Shown here: one piece after another, positions 51,180 to 61,012 of the stretch
How the letters are laid out: every line of letters begins with the position of its first letter
How positions within the stretch are numbered: the first letter of the stretch is position 1
Assembly (NCBI RefSeq): GCF_006538725.1
Contig: NZ_BJLQ01000011.1
Span: 1 to 64,000 of the forward strand
Source of the DNA: Cellulomonas gelida
GTDB taxonomy: Bacteria > Actinomycetota > Actinomycetes > Actinomycetales > Cellulomonadaceae
Direction of reading: 5' to 3'
Length of the DNA stretch: 64,000 nucleotides
Notes under the pieces: generated by a model
What the model was told of the DNA's origin: nothing
Database searches by the model: none
The model's input: only the letters and a program-made list of their open reading frames with translations
Made by a program: the position numbers and the translations under genes

Positions 51180-51258
51180 CCGCCGGACCCGCACGGAGCC
51201 GTGGTCGAGCGCCCGTCTCCGACGGGCCGGCATCCGCCCCGGCACCGGCGGCCCGGCG

Positions 51259-51720
51259 TCAGGCGTGGCCCGTGTACTCCTCCGCCGCGGCGTCCTCGGC
51301 GCCGTCGACGTGCATCCACGGGGTGTGGGAGATCCCGACGAGCAGGCCCTCGGGGCTCTGCAGGCGCGCGGTGGTCTGGCCCCACGGCTCGAGGTGGGCC
51401 TCGCGCAGGAGCCGGTGCCCGAGCCCGACGAGCTCGGCGGCGGCCTCGGCCACTGCCTCGTGCGTGGCCACGTCGAGCTCGAGCCACGCCTGCGGGACGG
51501 GGTGCGACTCGGGCCACTGCGGCGTGCCGAACGTCGACTCGGCCGCCTGCGCGAGCGGCCACAGCGCGAAGGCCTTGACGCCCTGGAGCGTGTCGTTGGT
51601 CAGGTACCCGGGCGCGGGCTCCTCGAGCGGGATGCCCAGCCCGCCCTCGGACCAGAACGTGCGGGCGGCGTCGGCGTCGCGCGTGATCGGGCCGAAGCCT
51701 GCGACGAAGGAGATCTCCAT
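51259..51720 (-). CDS. VOC (glyoxalase/dioxygenase superfamily) protein
   Basis: This 153-residue single-domain protein has the betaalphabetabetabeta module twice: ISFVAGFGPITRDADAARTFWSEGGLGIPL at the start, and AWLELDVATHEAVAEAAAELVGLGHRLLREAHLEPWGQTTARLQSPEGLLVGISHTPW at the end, with the metal-site-like His and Glu positions only partly kept. Such proteins serve as resistance, isomerase or binding proteins; no specific role can be read. ATG at 51720 with GGAGATC just before. It is the gene downstream of the UDG gene on the same strand, about 100 bases on. Confidence 0.8.
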   Translation of the reverse strand: MEISFVAGFGPITRDADAARTFWSEGGLGIPLEEPAPGYLTNDTLQGVKAFALWPLAQAAESTFGTPQWPESHPVPQAWLELDVATHEAVAEAAAELVGLGHRLLREAHLEPWGQTTARLQSPEGLLVGISHTPWMHVDGAEDAAAEEYTGHA

Positions 51721-51818
51721 GCGGCCACCCTGCACCAGGCCACCGACACCCGCACCGCCCGCACCCGCCCCCGGCATCCGCGCCCGCCGACACCCGCCGA
51801 CGCCCGCGGCCCCCGGTG

Positions 51819-52628
51819 TCAGTCGCGCGCGAGGTCCTGCGCGCGGCGCAGCACGTCGTCGAGCATGTCCGGCGTGAGGCGGCCGGTGAAGGTGTTCTGC
51901 TGGCTCACGTGGAAGCACCCGAGCAGGGTGAGCGTGCGTGGCCCGCGGTGCACCACGACCTCGGCGCCGTGCCCGAACCGGGGTGCGGGCCGCGGCACGG
52001 CCCATCCCAGGTCGCGCAAGGTGTCGAGCAGCGCGGCCCAGCCGAACGCGCCGAGCACCACGGCGACGCGCGGGTCGACGATCTCGAGCTCGCGTGCGAG
52101 GAACGGCGCGCACGCGCGGCGCTCGTCGGGCGTGGGCTTGTTCGCGGGCGGCGCGCACCGCACGGGCGCGGTCGCGCGGATGCCGGTCAGGCGCAGCCCG
52201 TCGTCGGCGGAGACGGACGTGGGCTGGTTCGCGAGCCCGACGCGGTGCATCGCGGCGAACAGGAAGTCGCCCGAGCGGTCGCCGGTGAACATGCGGCCGG
52301 TCCGGTTGGCGCCGTGCGCGGCGGGCGCGAGCCCGACGACGAGGATGCGCGCGGCCGCGTCACCGAAGCCCGGGACCGGACGCGCCCAGTAGGTCTCGTC
52401 GCGGAACGCGGCGCGGCGCTCCCGCCCCACCTGCTCGCGCCACGCGACGAGCCGCGGGCAGCGCCGGCACTCCACGACGTCGGCGTCGAGCGAGGCCAGT
52501 GCCGGTGAGTGCGCGGCGTCGGGGTCGCCGGGCGGGATCGTCGTCGGCGCACCAGGACCGCGCGCAGCCGGGCCCCGCGCACCCGGGGGCGGGGCGGGCT
52601 CGTCGGACCGGTGACGCGGGCCGCTCAC
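51819..52628 (-). CDS. uracil-DNA glycosylase, family 4/5 (iron-sulfur type)
   Basis: This 269-residue repair enzyme excises uracil (and in family 5 also hypoxanthine) from DNA. Motif 1 is [28 protein letters not shown], motif 3 region is [13 protein letters not shown]. Cysteines in [10 protein letters not shown] (N-terminal pair) and in [20 protein letters not shown] are placed as [4Fe-4S] ligands. The AHGANRTG loop without a catalytic Asn/Asp and the long protein favour family 5 (UdgB). GTG at 52628 overlaps the stop of the Sua5/YciO gene by 4 bases, so the two are coupled. The N-terminal ~50 residues are Pro/Gly-rich. Confidence 0.9.
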   Translation of the reverse strand: MSGPRHRSDEPAPPPGARGPAARGPGAPTTIPPGDPDAAHSPALASLDADVVECRRCPRLVAWREQVGRERRAAFRDETYWARPVPGFGDAAARILVVGLAPAAHGANRTGRMFTGDRSGDFLFAAMHRVGLANQPTSVSADDGLRLTGIRATAPVRCAPPANKPTPDERRACAPFLARELEIVDPRVAVVLGAFGWAALLDTLRDLGWAVPRPAPRFGHGAEVVVHRGPRTLTLLGCFHVSQQNTFTGRLTPDMLDDVLRRAQDLARD

Positions 52629-53245
52629 TGGAACCGGTCGGGGTCTCCCGCACCCACGCGGACCACCTCGGGCGCGCCCGAGGTCCAGTCGACCACCGTG
52701 GTCGGCGTCGTCCCGCAGTCGCCCGCGTCGACGACCGCGTCGAGCTCGTGGTCGAGCTCCTCGCGGATCTGCCAACCCTCGGTCAGCGGCCAGTCGTGGC
52801 CCGGCATGAGCAGGGACGACGACAGGAGGGGTTCGCCGAGCTCGCGCACGATCGCGGCCGCGACGGGGTGGTCGGGGATGCGCACCCCGACCGAGCGCTT
52901 CTTGGCGTGCGCGAGGCGGCGCGGCACCTCGGGGGTCGCCTGCAGGATGAACGTGTACGGGCCCGGGGTCGCGGCCTTGATCGCGCGGAACGCCGCGTTG
53001 TCGAGGTGCACGAGCTGACCGAGCTGGGCGAAGTCGGCGCACACGAGCGTGAAGTGGTGCTTGTCGTCCAGGTGGCGCAGGCGGCGGATGCGGTCCGCGC
53101 CGTCGTGCGAGCCCATCGTCGTACCCAGCGCGTAGCACGAGTCCGTGGGGTACGCGATGACGCCGCCGTCCCGCAGCACCGCGACCGCCTGGGCGACGAG
53201 ACGCGGCTGCGGGTCGTGCGGGTGCACGTCGAGGTAGCGGGCCAT
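52625..53245 (-). CDS. Sua5/YciO/YrdC-family protein
   Basis: This 206-residue protein has the YrdC fold: [30 protein letters not shown] (KRxxxPTDT-like), [49 protein letters not shown] and the [12 protein letters not shown]-like end [12 protein letters not shown]. Members make threonylcarbamoyl-AMP for tRNA t6A (TsaC/Sua5). YciO-type paralogues, with [15 protein letters not shown] at the start as here, are distinct. The sequence fits YciO better. ATG at 53245. It is operonic with the UDG gene. Confidence 0.87.
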   Translation of the reverse strand: MARYLDVHPHDPQPRLVAQAVAVLRDGGVIAYPTDSCYALGTTMGSHDGADRIRRLRHLDDKHHFTLVCADFAQLGQLVHLDNAAFRAIKAATPGPYTFILQATPEVPRRLAHAKKRSVGVRIPDHPVAAAIVRELGEPLLSSSLLMPGHDWPLTEGWQIREELDHELDAVVDAGDCGTTPTTVVDWTSGAPEVVRVGAGDPDRFQ

Positions 53246-53401
53246 GCCGCCACCGTAGTGCGCGGCACCGGCGGCTGCCTGGCCGCACGGGGGTGCCCGG
53301 GTCGTCCCGAAGCGCCGCCGCGGGATGCCGCCGGCGAGCGCCGCCGCGAGCGCTCGGACGTGCCCGGAACGCGCTGACCAGGACGTTCGTCCATGAGGGG
53401 C

Positions 53402-53432
53402 ACCCTGAGGCCACCCCCACGACTCTCAGGGT
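53402..53432. promoter_or_regulatory. candidate operator of the ABC exporter operon
   Basis: The perfect 8-bp inverted repeat ACCCTGAG-N15-CTCAGGGT is centred about 75 bases before the GTG of the ATP-binding subunit. The arms lie on one face of the helix about two turns apart, as for a dimeric regulator. No regulator gene lies next to it. Confidence 0.5.
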
Positions 53433-53489
53433 CGGATCCGGGGGGAAACCCGATCGCTTCTGTGGGCGGGGAGGGCAAGGATCAGTCAC

Positions 53490-54311
53490 GTGAACACGCC
53501 GACCACTACCCCGGACCCTGCTGCCGTGATCGCCTCCGCGCGCGGCCTCGTCAAGACCTACGGCCGCGGAGACACCGCAGTCCACGCCCTCGCGGGCATC
53601 GACGTCGACTTCGAGCGCGGTCGCCTGACCGCGACGATGGGCCCCTCGGGCTCCGGCAAGTCGACCCTCATGCACTGCATGGCGGGCCTCGACCGCCCGA
53701 CCGCCGGCACCGTGACCGTCGACGGCGAGACCGTCTCCGCCATGTCCGAGCGCGGCCTGACCAAGCTGCGCCGCGACCGTCTCGGCTTCGTCTTCCAGGC
53801 CTTCAACCTGGTCCCCACGCTCACCGCGCTCGAGAACATCCTGCTGCCGCTCGACATCGCGCGGCGCTCGGTCGACAAGGACCACCTCGACGCCGTGGTG
53901 CGCGCGGTGGGCCTGCAGGACCGCCTGTCGCACAAGCCCGCGGAGCTGTCCGGCGGGCAGCAGCAGCGCGTCGCGTGCGCCCGTGCGCTCGTCACGCGGC
54001 CCGCGGTGGTCTTCGCCGACGAGCCGACCGGCAACCTCGACTCGACGTCCGCGCGCGACGTGCTCGGCTTCCTGCGTCGCAGCGTCGACGAGCTCGGGCA
54101 GTCGGTCGTCATGGTCACGCACGACCCGACCGCGGCGTCCTACGCCGACCGCGTCCTGTTCTTGGCCGACGGCCGGATCGTCGACGAGCTGCGCGACCCG
54201 ACGCCCGACACGGTCCTCGAGCGCCTCGGTGCCCTGACGCGTCGCGTCGAGGCCGGCGCCGACTCGGCCCCGTCCGCCCTGCTGGACGCCACGCCCGCGC
54301 AGGTGCGCTGA
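53490..54311 (+). CDS. ABC exporter ATP-binding protein (MacB/LolD type)
   Basis: This 273-residue cytoplasmic ATPase has Walker [11 protein letters not shown]-loop [16 protein letters not shown], signature [15 protein letters not shown], Walker [15 protein letters not shown] and H-loop [13 protein letters not shown]. The [11 protein letters not shown] and PTLTALEN pattern is the MacB/LolD group, which drives FtsX-like permeases. The C-terminal ~35 residues are extra, Pro/Ala-rich. GTG at 53490. Its stop overlaps the permease ATG (TGATG). Cargo unknown: peptides, lipids or antibiotics are all possible. Confidence 0.93.
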   Translation: MNTPTTTPDPAAVIASARGLVKTYGRGDTAVHALAGIDVDFERGRLTATMGPSGSGKSTLMHCMAGLDRPTAGTVTVDGETVSAMSERGLTKLRRDRLGFVFQAFNLVPTLTALENILLPLDIARRSVDKDHLDAVVRAVGLQDRLSHKPAELSGGQQQRVACARALVTRPAVVFADEPTGNLDSTSARDVLGFLRRSVDELGQSVVMVTHDPTAASYADRVLFLADGRIVDELRDPTPDTVLERLGALTRRVEAGADSAPSALLDATPAQVR

Positions 54312-56881
54312 TGCTGCGCGTCACGCTCCGCGGGGTCCGGGCGCACGCGGTCCGGTTCCTGCTGTCGATCCTCGCCGTGGCGCTGGGGGTCGCGTTCGTC
54401 GCGGGCACGTTCAGCCTGCGCACCATGATGTCCAGCACGTTCGACGGGATCGTCGACGCGTCCGCTCCCGCCGACGCGTACGTGCGCGGCGCGACGCAGG
54501 TCGCGGGCGGCGACGCCGGCTTCAGCGTCGGCGAGACCCGCAACCCGGTCCCGATCGCGCTGGCCGACGAGCTCGACGACCTGGACGGCGTGCAGATCGC
54601 GCTGCCGGACGTGTCGGGCATGGTCGTCCTCGTCGGTGCCGACGGCACCGCCGTCCAGTCCACGCAGGCGCCGTCGTTCGGTCTGAGCTACGACGAGCGC
54701 GACCCCGGCCTGACGCTCGTCGACGGCGCGATGCCGTCCGGGCCCGACGAGGTCGCGCTCGAGATCGCGACGCTCGAGTCGTCCGGGCTCGCCCTGGGCG
54801 ACGAGACGAACCTCGTGATCGGTGGCGAGGTCCGACAGGTGACGGTCGTCGGCGAGGTCGACGCGGGTGGCCCCATGGCCGGCGCGACGATCGTGCTCCT
54901 CGACCCCGCCACCGCGCAGGCCGCGTTCGCGCCGGACGGGAACGTCGCGCAGATCGCCGTCTTCGGCGACGAGGGCGTGACCGAGTCCGCGCTCACCCAG
55001 ACGCTGGCCGCGGCGCTGCCCGGGCTTGACGGGGGCAGCGACGCGTCGGCGGTCGAGGGCTCGCAGATGCGCGAGGCGCTGCAGTCGGACATCGGCGAGA
55101 TGCTCGGCTTCGTCACGACGTTCCTGCTGATCTTCGCGGTGATCGCGCTGTTCGTCGGCGCGTTCATCATCGCGAACACGTTCGCGATGTCGGTCCGCCA
55201 GCGGGTGCGCGAGTTCGCCCTGCTGCGCGCCGTGGGGGCGTCGCCGACGCAGGTGTTCTCGGTCGTCGTCGGGCAGGCGGCGGTCGTCGGGCTCGTCGGC
55301 TCCGCGCTCGGTGTGCTCGGCGGGCTGGGGCTCGTGCAGCTCGTGCGCGTCGCGCTCTCGGGCATGGGCATGGACCTCGCGAAGGACATCCCGCTCAGCA
55401 CGACGACGGTCGTCGGCTGCCTCGTGCTCGGCACCCTGGTCTCGGCCGTGGCGGCCGCGTTCCCGGCGCGCACCGCGGCGCTCGTCGCACCCGTCGAGGC
55501 GATGCGCGGCGACATCACGGTGCACGAGCGCTCGCTGCGGCTGCGCGGCGTGCTCGGTGTCGCGGTCGCGGCGGCCGGCGCTGCGAGCGTGGTCGCCGCG
55601 GCGATCAAGGCGGAGGCGGACTTCGCCGACGCGCTGCTCGGCCTCGGGGCGACGCTCGTGCTCGTCGGGGTGCTGGTCGCCTCGCCGATGCTCGCGCGGT
55701 CCGCGATGCGCTTCCTGGCCGCGCCGTTCGTGGCGCTGCTCAAGCCGGTCGGCCGGCTCGCGCGCGGCAACGTGGTCCGCAACCCGCGCCGCACCGCCAA
55801 CACCGCGGGTGCGCTGACGATCGGCATGGCGCTGGTCGGGGCGGTCTCGGTGATCGCGGCGTCGGCGACCGCGTCACTGTCGAGCGTCGTGGAGAGCTCG
55901 ACCAACGCCGACCTGATCCTGCAGTCCGCGACGTTCGCGATCCCGCAGGGCGCGGTCGACGACGTCCGGGACCTGCCCGAGGTGGGCAAGGTCGCCGAGC
56001 TCGCGTTCAGCTACGCGGGCGTCTCGCCCTCGCCGGGTGTCGCGCCCACGCCGCAGGACTCCGGCGGCGTCGTGTCGCTCGAGCCCGGGGTGCTGGGTTC
56101 GACGCTCCTGGTCGACGTCACGGCAGGCTCGACCGACGACCTCGCCGACGACACCGCGCTGCTCAACACCGACTTCGCCGGTGACGACTGGGCGGTGGGC
56201 GACACGGTCACCGTGACCACCGCGACGGGCACGCGCGACCTGCGGGTCGGGGCCTTGTTCGAGAGCCAGATCATCGGCTCGTCGGTGGTCGTCACGCCCG
56301 CGGTGCTCGACGAGCTCGCGCCGGGCGAGGCCCAGGTCATCGACACGGTGACCCTGGACGCGGCATCGGGCGTCTCGCAGGCGGACCTGCGCGCCGCGGT
56401 CACGTCGGCCGTCGCGCCGTACGTGGTCGTCTCGGTCCAGGACCGCGACGAGTTCGTCGACGAGATGGCCGGCCAGGTCGACCAGCTCCTGGTGATCCTG
56501 TACGCGCTGCTCGGGCTGTCGCTCGTGATCGCGGTGCTGGGCATCGTCAACACGCTCGCGCTGTCGGTGATCGAGCGGACCCGTGAGATCGGGCTGCTGC
56601 GAGCCGTCGGGCTCGGGCGGACGCAGCTCGCGGGGACCGTCACCGTCGAGTCGGTGCTGACGGCGCTGTTCGGGACGGTCCTGGGGCTCGTCGTCGGCGT
56701 GGGGCTCGCGTCCGCACTGCCGACCGTCTACGCCGACGAGGGGCTCGACCAGCTCGTCGTGCCGTGGGGCGGGCTCGGGACGATGGTGGCGCTGGCCGTC
56801 GTCGTGGGCGTCGTCGCGGCCCTGTGGCCCGCGATCCGGGCGGCGCGGATGCGTGCGCTCGACGCGATCGCGAGCGAGTAA
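54311..56881 (+). CDS. FtsX-like ABC permease with two permease halves
   Basis: This 856-residue membrane protein pairs with the ATPase just upstream. It has the N-terminal helix ([21 protein letters not shown]), a MacB-like extracellular domain, and an FtsX domain with three helices around residues 270-390 ([45 protein letters not shown]). A second duplicated half follows, with an own extracellular part and FtsX helices near 710-850 ([32 protein letters not shown]). This duplicated form matches the actinobacterial 'FtsX-like permease family'. Translation is coupled to the ATPase. Confidence 0.92.
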   Translation: MLRVTLRGVRAHAVRFLLSILAVALGVAFVAGTFSLRTMMSSTFDGIVDASAPADAYVRGATQVAGGDAGFSVGETRNPVPIALADELDDLDGVQIALPDVSGMVVLVGADGTAVQSTQAPSFGLSYDERDPGLTLVDGAMPSGPDEVALEIATLESSGLALGDETNLVIGGEVRQVTVVGEVDAGGPMAGATIVLLDPATAQAAFAPDGNVAQIAVFGDEGVTESALTQTLAAALPGLDGGSDASAVEGSQMREALQSDIGEMLGFVTTFLLIFAVIALFVGAFIIANTFAMSVRQRVREFALLRAVGASPTQVFSVVVGQAAVVGLVGSALGVLGGLGLVQLVRVALSGMGMDLAKDIPLSTTTVVGCLVLGTLVSAVAAAFPARTAALVAPVEAMRGDITVHERSLRLRGVLGVAVAAAGAASVVAAAIKAEADFADALLGLGATLVLVGVLVASPMLARSAMRFLAAPFVALLKPVGRLARGNVVRNPRRTANTAGALTIGMALVGAVSVIAASATASLSSVVESSTNADLILQSATFAIPQGAVDDVRDLPEVGKVAELAFSYAGVSPSPGVAPTPQDSGGVVSLEPGVLGSTLLVDVTAGSTDDLADDTALLNTDFAGDDWAVGDTVTVTTATGTRDLRVGALFESQIIGSSVVVTPAVLDELAPGEAQVIDTVTLDAASGVSQADLRAAVTSAVAPYVVVSVQDRDEFVDEMAGQVDQLLVILYALLGLSLVIAVLGIVNTLALSVIERTREIGLLRAVGLGRTQLAGTVTVESVLTALFGTVLGLVVGVGLASALPTVYADEGLDQLVVPWGGLGTMVALAVVVGVVAALWPAIRAARMRALDAIASE

Positions 56882-56886
56882 GGCGT

Positions 56887-56930
56887 CGGGCCGGGCGCGC
56901 GGGTCGGAGGGGACCCGCACGCCCGGCCCG
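56887..56930 (+). terminator. strong terminator of the ABC exporter operon
   Basis: The 19-bp arms (56887-56905 and 56912-56930; core GGGCCGGGCG / CGCCCGGCCC) with one mismatch and a 6-base loop begin 6 bases past the permease stop. Confidence 0.85.
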
Positions 56931-56944
56931 CGAACCGTCCCACC

Positions 56945-56974
56945 GACGCCCCCGCGGGTGCCTGCGGGGGCGTC
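56945..56974 (-). terminator. terminator of the EF-G-like gene
   Basis: The arms GACGCCCCCGC (56945-56955) and GCGGGGGCGTC (56964-56974) form a perfect stem overlapping the stop codon of the - strand gene. Confidence 0.75.
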
Positions 56975-59030
56975 AGCTCGTCACGAGGTGGTCGGGGCAG
57001 ATCTCGTAGGTGCTCGGCGAGACCACGAGCTCGGCGCGGCCGCCCGTGAGTGAGCGCAGGTCGAGCACGTACCGCGTGAGCTCGGACTGCGGCACGTCCG
57101 CCTCGATCACGACCGTCCCGTCGTCGAGCGCGGTCGAGGCGGTGATCCGCCCCCGACGCCCGGACAGGTCGCCCATCACGTCGCCCTGCACCGACGACGG
57201 CACGGTCACCGCGACGTGGTCGATGGGCTCGAGCACCACGGTCCCCGCCGCGGCCAGCGCCTCACGCACTCCGTTGGCGGCCGCGGTGCGGAACGCCATG
57301 TCGGACGAGTCCACCGAGTGCGACTTGCCGTCGTAGACCTCCACGCGCAGATCCACCACCGGGTGCCCGTGCGGACCGCCGTGCGCCATCGCCTCGACGA
57401 CGCCCTTCTCGACCGCGGACAGGTAGTTGCGCGGGATCGCGCCGCCCACCACGGAGTCCACGAACTCGAGCCCGGCGCCGTGCGGTGCGGGCCCGACCCG
57501 CAGGTTCGCGACCGCGAACTGCCCGTGCCCGCCCGACTGCTTCTTGATCTTCCCTTCGGCCTCGACCTTGCGCCGGATCGTCTCCCGGTAGGCGACGGGC
57601 ACGGGCGAGGTGGTGACGTTGACGCCGAACACGCGCGAGAGGCGCTCGAGCGCGACGGCCAGGTGGGTGTCGCCCAGCCCGCGCAGGATCGTCCGGTCCG
57701 ACGAGCGGTCGACGACGAGCGTCGGGTCCTCGGCGACCAGGCGCGCGAGCGCCGCGGAGAGGCGGTCGTCGTCGGACTGCGTGACCGGCGACAGGACCAG
57801 CCCGTAGACGGGCGGGCGCGGACGCAGCGCGGGCGCCGACATCGCGGCGCCCGGTCCGGACCTGTCCGCCAGCAGCGAGCCGCTGGGCGTACCCGTCAGC
57901 TTCGCGACGGCCACCACCTGCCCCGCGGGCGCCGCGTCCAGCGGCAGGTGCTCCTTGCCGCGCAGGCGGAACAGGCCGGGCACGCGCTCCTCGGTGCGGG
58001 TCGCGGTGTTGAGCAGGCGGTCGCCGGGGCGCAGCGTGCCGGACAGCACGCGCAGCAGCGTGACCTGCCCGACGAACGGGTCGGCGACGGTGCGGAACGC
58101 GTGCACGAGCAGGGGCCCGGCAGGGTCGGCCGCCACCTCGACGGGGGTCTCGCCGGCCAGGACGCGCGCGGGTCGGTCGGCCGGCTCGGGCCCGAGCTCG
58201 CAGATCAGGTCGGCGAGCCGGTCCACGCCGACGCCCGTCACACCCGAGACGACGAGCACGGGGAACGCCTCGAGGTCGCGCACCTCGTGCGCGAGCGACC
58301 GCTCGAGCTCGGGCGCGCTCGGCTCGTCGCCGCCGAGGTACCGCTCGAGCGCGTCGTCGTCGTGCGACACGATCTCCTCGACGACCTCGTCGTGCAGGCG
58401 GTGCTCCTCGTCGGCCACGTCGTCGGGCAGCGCGCCCGTGCTGTGGCGCCCGTCGGCTGAGTACTCGAGCCCTTCCTGCGAGAGCAGGTCCGCGACACCG
58501 TGGAACGCGTGCTCCTCGCCGAGCGGCAGCTCGAGCGGCACGAACCCGTCCCCGAGCTCGGTGCGCAGGTCGTCGAGCACGTGGTGGTAGTCCGCGCGCG
58601 CCTTGTCCTCCTTGGTGACGACGACGAGCCGCGGCACCCCGGCCTCGGCCGCGAGCCGCCAGGCGACGTGCGTCCCGGCCTGCACGCCGTCGACCGCGCT
58701 CACCACGACGACCGCGAGGTCCGCCACGGCCAGTGCCGCGTCCACGGCCCCCGCGAAGTCCGCCGAGCCGGGGGTGTCGAGCAGCGTCACGTCGTAGCTC
58801 AGGCCGTCCGGGGCCTTCCACGTGAACGGCGCCGACGAGAGCGTCAGCGAGATCCCGTGCGCGATCTCCTCGGGCTCGTGGTCGCTCACGGTCGAGCCGT
58901 CCTCGACCTTGCCCGGGCGTGCGATCACGCCGGCGCGGTGCAGGAGCGCCTCGGTGAGGGTGGTCTTGCCCGCTCCGGCGGCGCCCACCAGGGCCACGGT
59001 GCGGATCCTGGGCGTCGTTGCCTGGTCCAT
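56973..59030 (-). CDS. elongation factor G-like GTPase (EF-G2 type)
   Basis: This 685-residue translational GTPase has G1 GAAGAGKTT, G3 DTPGSADF, and a G4 site VVTKEDKA (TKED in place of the usual NKMD). Then come domain II (LRVLSGTLRPGDRLLN), domain IV (VAYRETIRRKVEAEGKIKKQSGGHGQFA) and domain V (MGDLSGRRGRI). It is shorter than canonical EF-G (about 700) and the G2 region reads EEIAHGISLTLSS rather than ERGITI. This places it with the actinobacterial paralogue annotated 'elongation factor G-like protein EF-G2', whose exact role is not known. ATG at 59030 with GGGGAGACGAGC just before. Confidence 0.93.
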   Translation of the reverse strand: MDQATTPRIRTVALVGAAGAGKTTLTEALLHRAGVIARPGKVEDGSTVSDHEPEEIAHGISLTLSSAPFTWKAPDGLSYDVTLLDTPGSADFAGAVDAALAVADLAVVVVSAVDGVQAGTHVAWRLAAEAGVPRLVVVTKEDKARADYHHVLDDLRTELGDGFVPLELPLGEEHAFHGVADLLSQEGLEYSADGRHSTGALPDDVADEEHRLHDEVVEEIVSHDDDALERYLGGDEPSAPELERSLAHEVRDLEAFPVLVVSGVTGVGVDRLADLICELGPEPADRPARVLAGETPVEVAADPAGPLLVHAFRTVADPFVGQVTLLRVLSGTLRPGDRLLNTATRTEERVPGLFRLRGKEHLPLDAAPAGQVVAVAKLTGTPSGSLLADRSGPGAAMSAPALRPRPPVYGLVLSPVTQSDDDRLSAALARLVAEDPTLVVDRSSDRTILRGLGDTHLAVALERLSRVFGVNVTTSPVPVAYRETIRRKVEAEGKIKKQSGGHGQFAVANLRVGPAPHGAGLEFVDSVVGGAIPRNYLSAVEKGVVEAMAHGGPHGHPVVDLRVEVYDGKSHSVDSSDMAFRTAAANGVREALAAAGTVVLEPIDHVAVTVPSSVQGDVMGDLSGRRGRITASTALDDGTVVIEADVPQSELTRYVLDLRSLTGGRAELVVSPSTYEICPDHLVTS

Positions 59031-59110
59031 GCTCGTCTCCCCGGCCGCCAGGCGGGTACGAGGGTGGTTCCCACGGCGATCGTCGGCGACCTGCGGCCCA
59101 CACTAACGAC

Positions 59111-59156
59111 GCACCCCCGGTCCCGTCAGGACGAGAGTCCTGGGGACCGGGGGTGC
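59111..59156 (-). terminator. terminator of the FKBP gene
   Basis: The arms GCACCCCCGGTCCC (59111-59124) and GGGACCGGGGGTGC (59143-59156) form a 14-bp stem between the - strand FKBP gene and the EF-G-like gene. Confidence 0.85.
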
Positions 59157-59178
59157 GGTCGGAGGTGCCAGCCCGGGG

Positions 59179-60171
59179 TCAGGAGGCCCAGAGGATGTCG
59201 ACGACGAACACCAGCGTGGAGTTGGCGGGGATCGAGCCGCTCTCCTTGTCGCCGTAGCCCTTGTCCGGCGGGACGACGAGCAGCACCTGGCTGCCGACCT
59301 TCTGCCCGACGAGGCCCTCGTTCCAGCCGTCGATGACCTGCGCCTGGCCGATCGAGCTCACCTGGAACGGTGCGCCGCGGCTCCAGCTGTCGTCGAACGG
59401 GGTGCCGTCCCACAGGACGCCGGAGTAGTGCACGAGGACGTTGTCGCCCGCCTCGACCTCCTTGCCGGAGCCCTCGATGAGCGGCTGGACGGTCAGCGTG
59501 GTCGGGGCGTCGCCCGTGGCGGCCGTGACCGTGGGGGTGCCGTCGTCGGCGAGCGTGACGGTCGGGAGGCCCTCGACGGGGGCGACCGCGGTGCCCTCGG
59601 CGCGCGTCGGGATCTTCGCGACCGGCTCGAGCACGTAGACCTGCGTCACGCCGTCGGAGGCGAGAGCGAACAGCACCTGCGCGCCGACCTTCGTGGTGAG
59701 CAGGACCTCGTCGAGCGCGGGGATGCCGCTGCCGTCGTCCTTGACCGTCCACGTGCCCGTGGCCTCGTCGGTGTACGTGCTGCCGATGACCTTGCCGTCC
59801 TCGCCGTTGACGGCGGTCAGCTGGATCTCGACCGTGTCGCCGGCCCCGAGGGCCTCGCCGTCACCGTCGGTCGCGACGCGCGCGACGGCGGCCGAGACGC
59901 TGAACGGCGCGCTGGGCAGCGTGATCGTCGGCTGCGTCCCGGGCTCACCGTCGATGGTGACCTTCTCGAGCGCGGCGATGTCCTCGGCGCTCGCCGTGGG
60001 CTCCGCGCTCGCGCTCGGGTCGGCGTCAGCCGTCGACGTGGCGGTCGCCGTGGCGCTCGGCTTGCCGTCCGAGTCGTCCCCGCCGCACGCGGTGAGCGCG
60101 AGGGCGAGAGACGCTGCGAGAGCGGCGGCTGCGAGACGGCGGGTGGTCGTGCGGCGCACGATCGACTGCAC
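59179..60171 (-). CDS. FKBP-type peptidyl-prolyl isomerase lipoprotein
   Basis: This 330-residue exported lipoprotein has a signal with lipobox LALTACGG (Cys30 lipidated), and a Ser/Thr/Ala-rich spacer. It carries two FKBP-like halves: a degenerate first (VEIQLTAVNGEDGKVIGSTYTDE) and a complete C-terminal one (NVLVHYSGVLWDGTPFDDSWSRGAPFQ, GWNEGLVGQKVGSQVLLVVPPDKGYG, IPANSTLVFVVDIL). The enzyme acts outside the membrane as a folding catalyst. GTG at 60171 is chosen because GGAGTCCACC stands just before it and gives a normal signal peptide. Confidence 0.92.
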   Translation of the reverse strand: MQSIVRRTTTRRLAAAALAASLALALTACGGDDSDGKPSATATATSTADADPSASAEPTASAEDIAALEKVTIDGEPGTQPTITLPSAPFSVSAAVARVATDGDGEALGAGDTVEIQLTAVNGEDGKVIGSTYTDEATGTWTVKDDGSGIPALDEVLLTTKVGAQVLFALASDGVTQVYVLEPVAKIPTRAEGTAVAPVEGLPTVTLADDGTPTVTAATGDAPTTLTVQPLIEGSGKEVEAGDNVLVHYSGVLWDGTPFDDSWSRGAPFQVSSIGQAQVIDGWNEGLVGQKVGSQVLLVVPPDKGYGDKESGSIPANSTLVFVVDILWAS

Positions 60172-60294
60172 GGTGGACTCCGGGGGTTGGGGCAGGGGCC
60201 GCGGTGGCGGCGCCCCCGGCACGGTACGCGACGAACCTGGGAGCTGTCTGTGCTTCTCGGCCCGCGAGCGGCCCGCGGACCGATTCGGGCCCGG

Positions 60295-60924
60295 TCAGGA
60301 CGAGCCTGCGACCGGTGTGCCGAGCCGTGCCCGACGAGGCATGCGGCGGTCGATCAGGACGATCAGCAGACCCAGCAGGTAGAAGCCGGTGCCGTAGATC
60401 AGCACGTTGAGCAGCAGCCCGCCCCAGCCGTGCGCGTCGAGGTCGATGAACCCGTACGGGTAACCGAGGTCCCAGACCGTCCCGCGGATCGTCGTGAACG
60501 TGACGTACGCGAGCAGGTACGTCAGCCACCACCACGCGTATCGCCAGCGCATGCGGCGGTGCGGGTCGAGCAGCAGGAAGTCGAGGAACGCGAGCACCGG
60601 GTTGAGCTGGTGCTCGATCTGGCCGGACGTGAGCCCGATCGTGAGGTCCGGCGTGCCTGCCGCCTCGGGGTCGAGGACGAAGTACGCGACGAGGCCGGTG
60701 ATCGCGAGGAACAGCGTCACGCCGCCCTTGAACCAGGCGGGCGGCTGCCGCTTGCGCAGCAGCGAGGAGATCCCGGCCCACGTCATCACGACCGCCAGCA
60801 GGATCCCCGACTGGTTGGTGAAGTAGAGCAGGTCGTCGACCTGGCCGTCCCGCCAGATCTCCCGCGTGCCCATGAGCGCCAGGTAGACCATGAAGAACCG
60901 GAACAGCGCGACGACGACGTTCAC
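60295..60924 (-). CDS. Pr6Pr (FAR-17a/AIG1-like) family membrane protein
   Basis: This 209-residue protein has six transmembrane helices: VVVALFRFFMVYLALM, ILLAVVMTWAGISSLL, VTLFLAITGLVAYFVL, HQLNPVLAFLDFLLL, YAWWWLTYLLAYVTFTTIRG, LLLNVLIYGTGFYLLGLLIVLI. Conserved motifs include YFTNQSG and YPYGFIDLDAHGWGG, which mark the Pr6Pr family. Function not established. GTG at 60924 is chosen because GAGGAGGTCTCG stands directly before it. 71 bases upstream have no gene. Confidence 0.87.
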   Translation of the reverse strand: MNVVVALFRFFMVYLALMGTREIWRDGQVDDLLYFTNQSGILLAVVMTWAGISSLLRKRQPPAWFKGGVTLFLAITGLVAYFVLDPEAAGTPDLTIGLTSGQIEHQLNPVLAFLDFLLLDPHRRMRWRYAWWWLTYLLAYVTFTTIRGTVWDLGYPYGFIDLDAHGWGGLLLNVLIYGTGFYLLGLLIVLIDRRMPRRARLGTPVAGSS

Positions 60925-61012
60925 CGAGACCTCCTCGTCGGGTGACCGGACCGACGCGAGCACGCTGCCACGCAGCGCCCCGACGTGCCAGGACGCGCGC
61001 GGTGTGTCCTGA

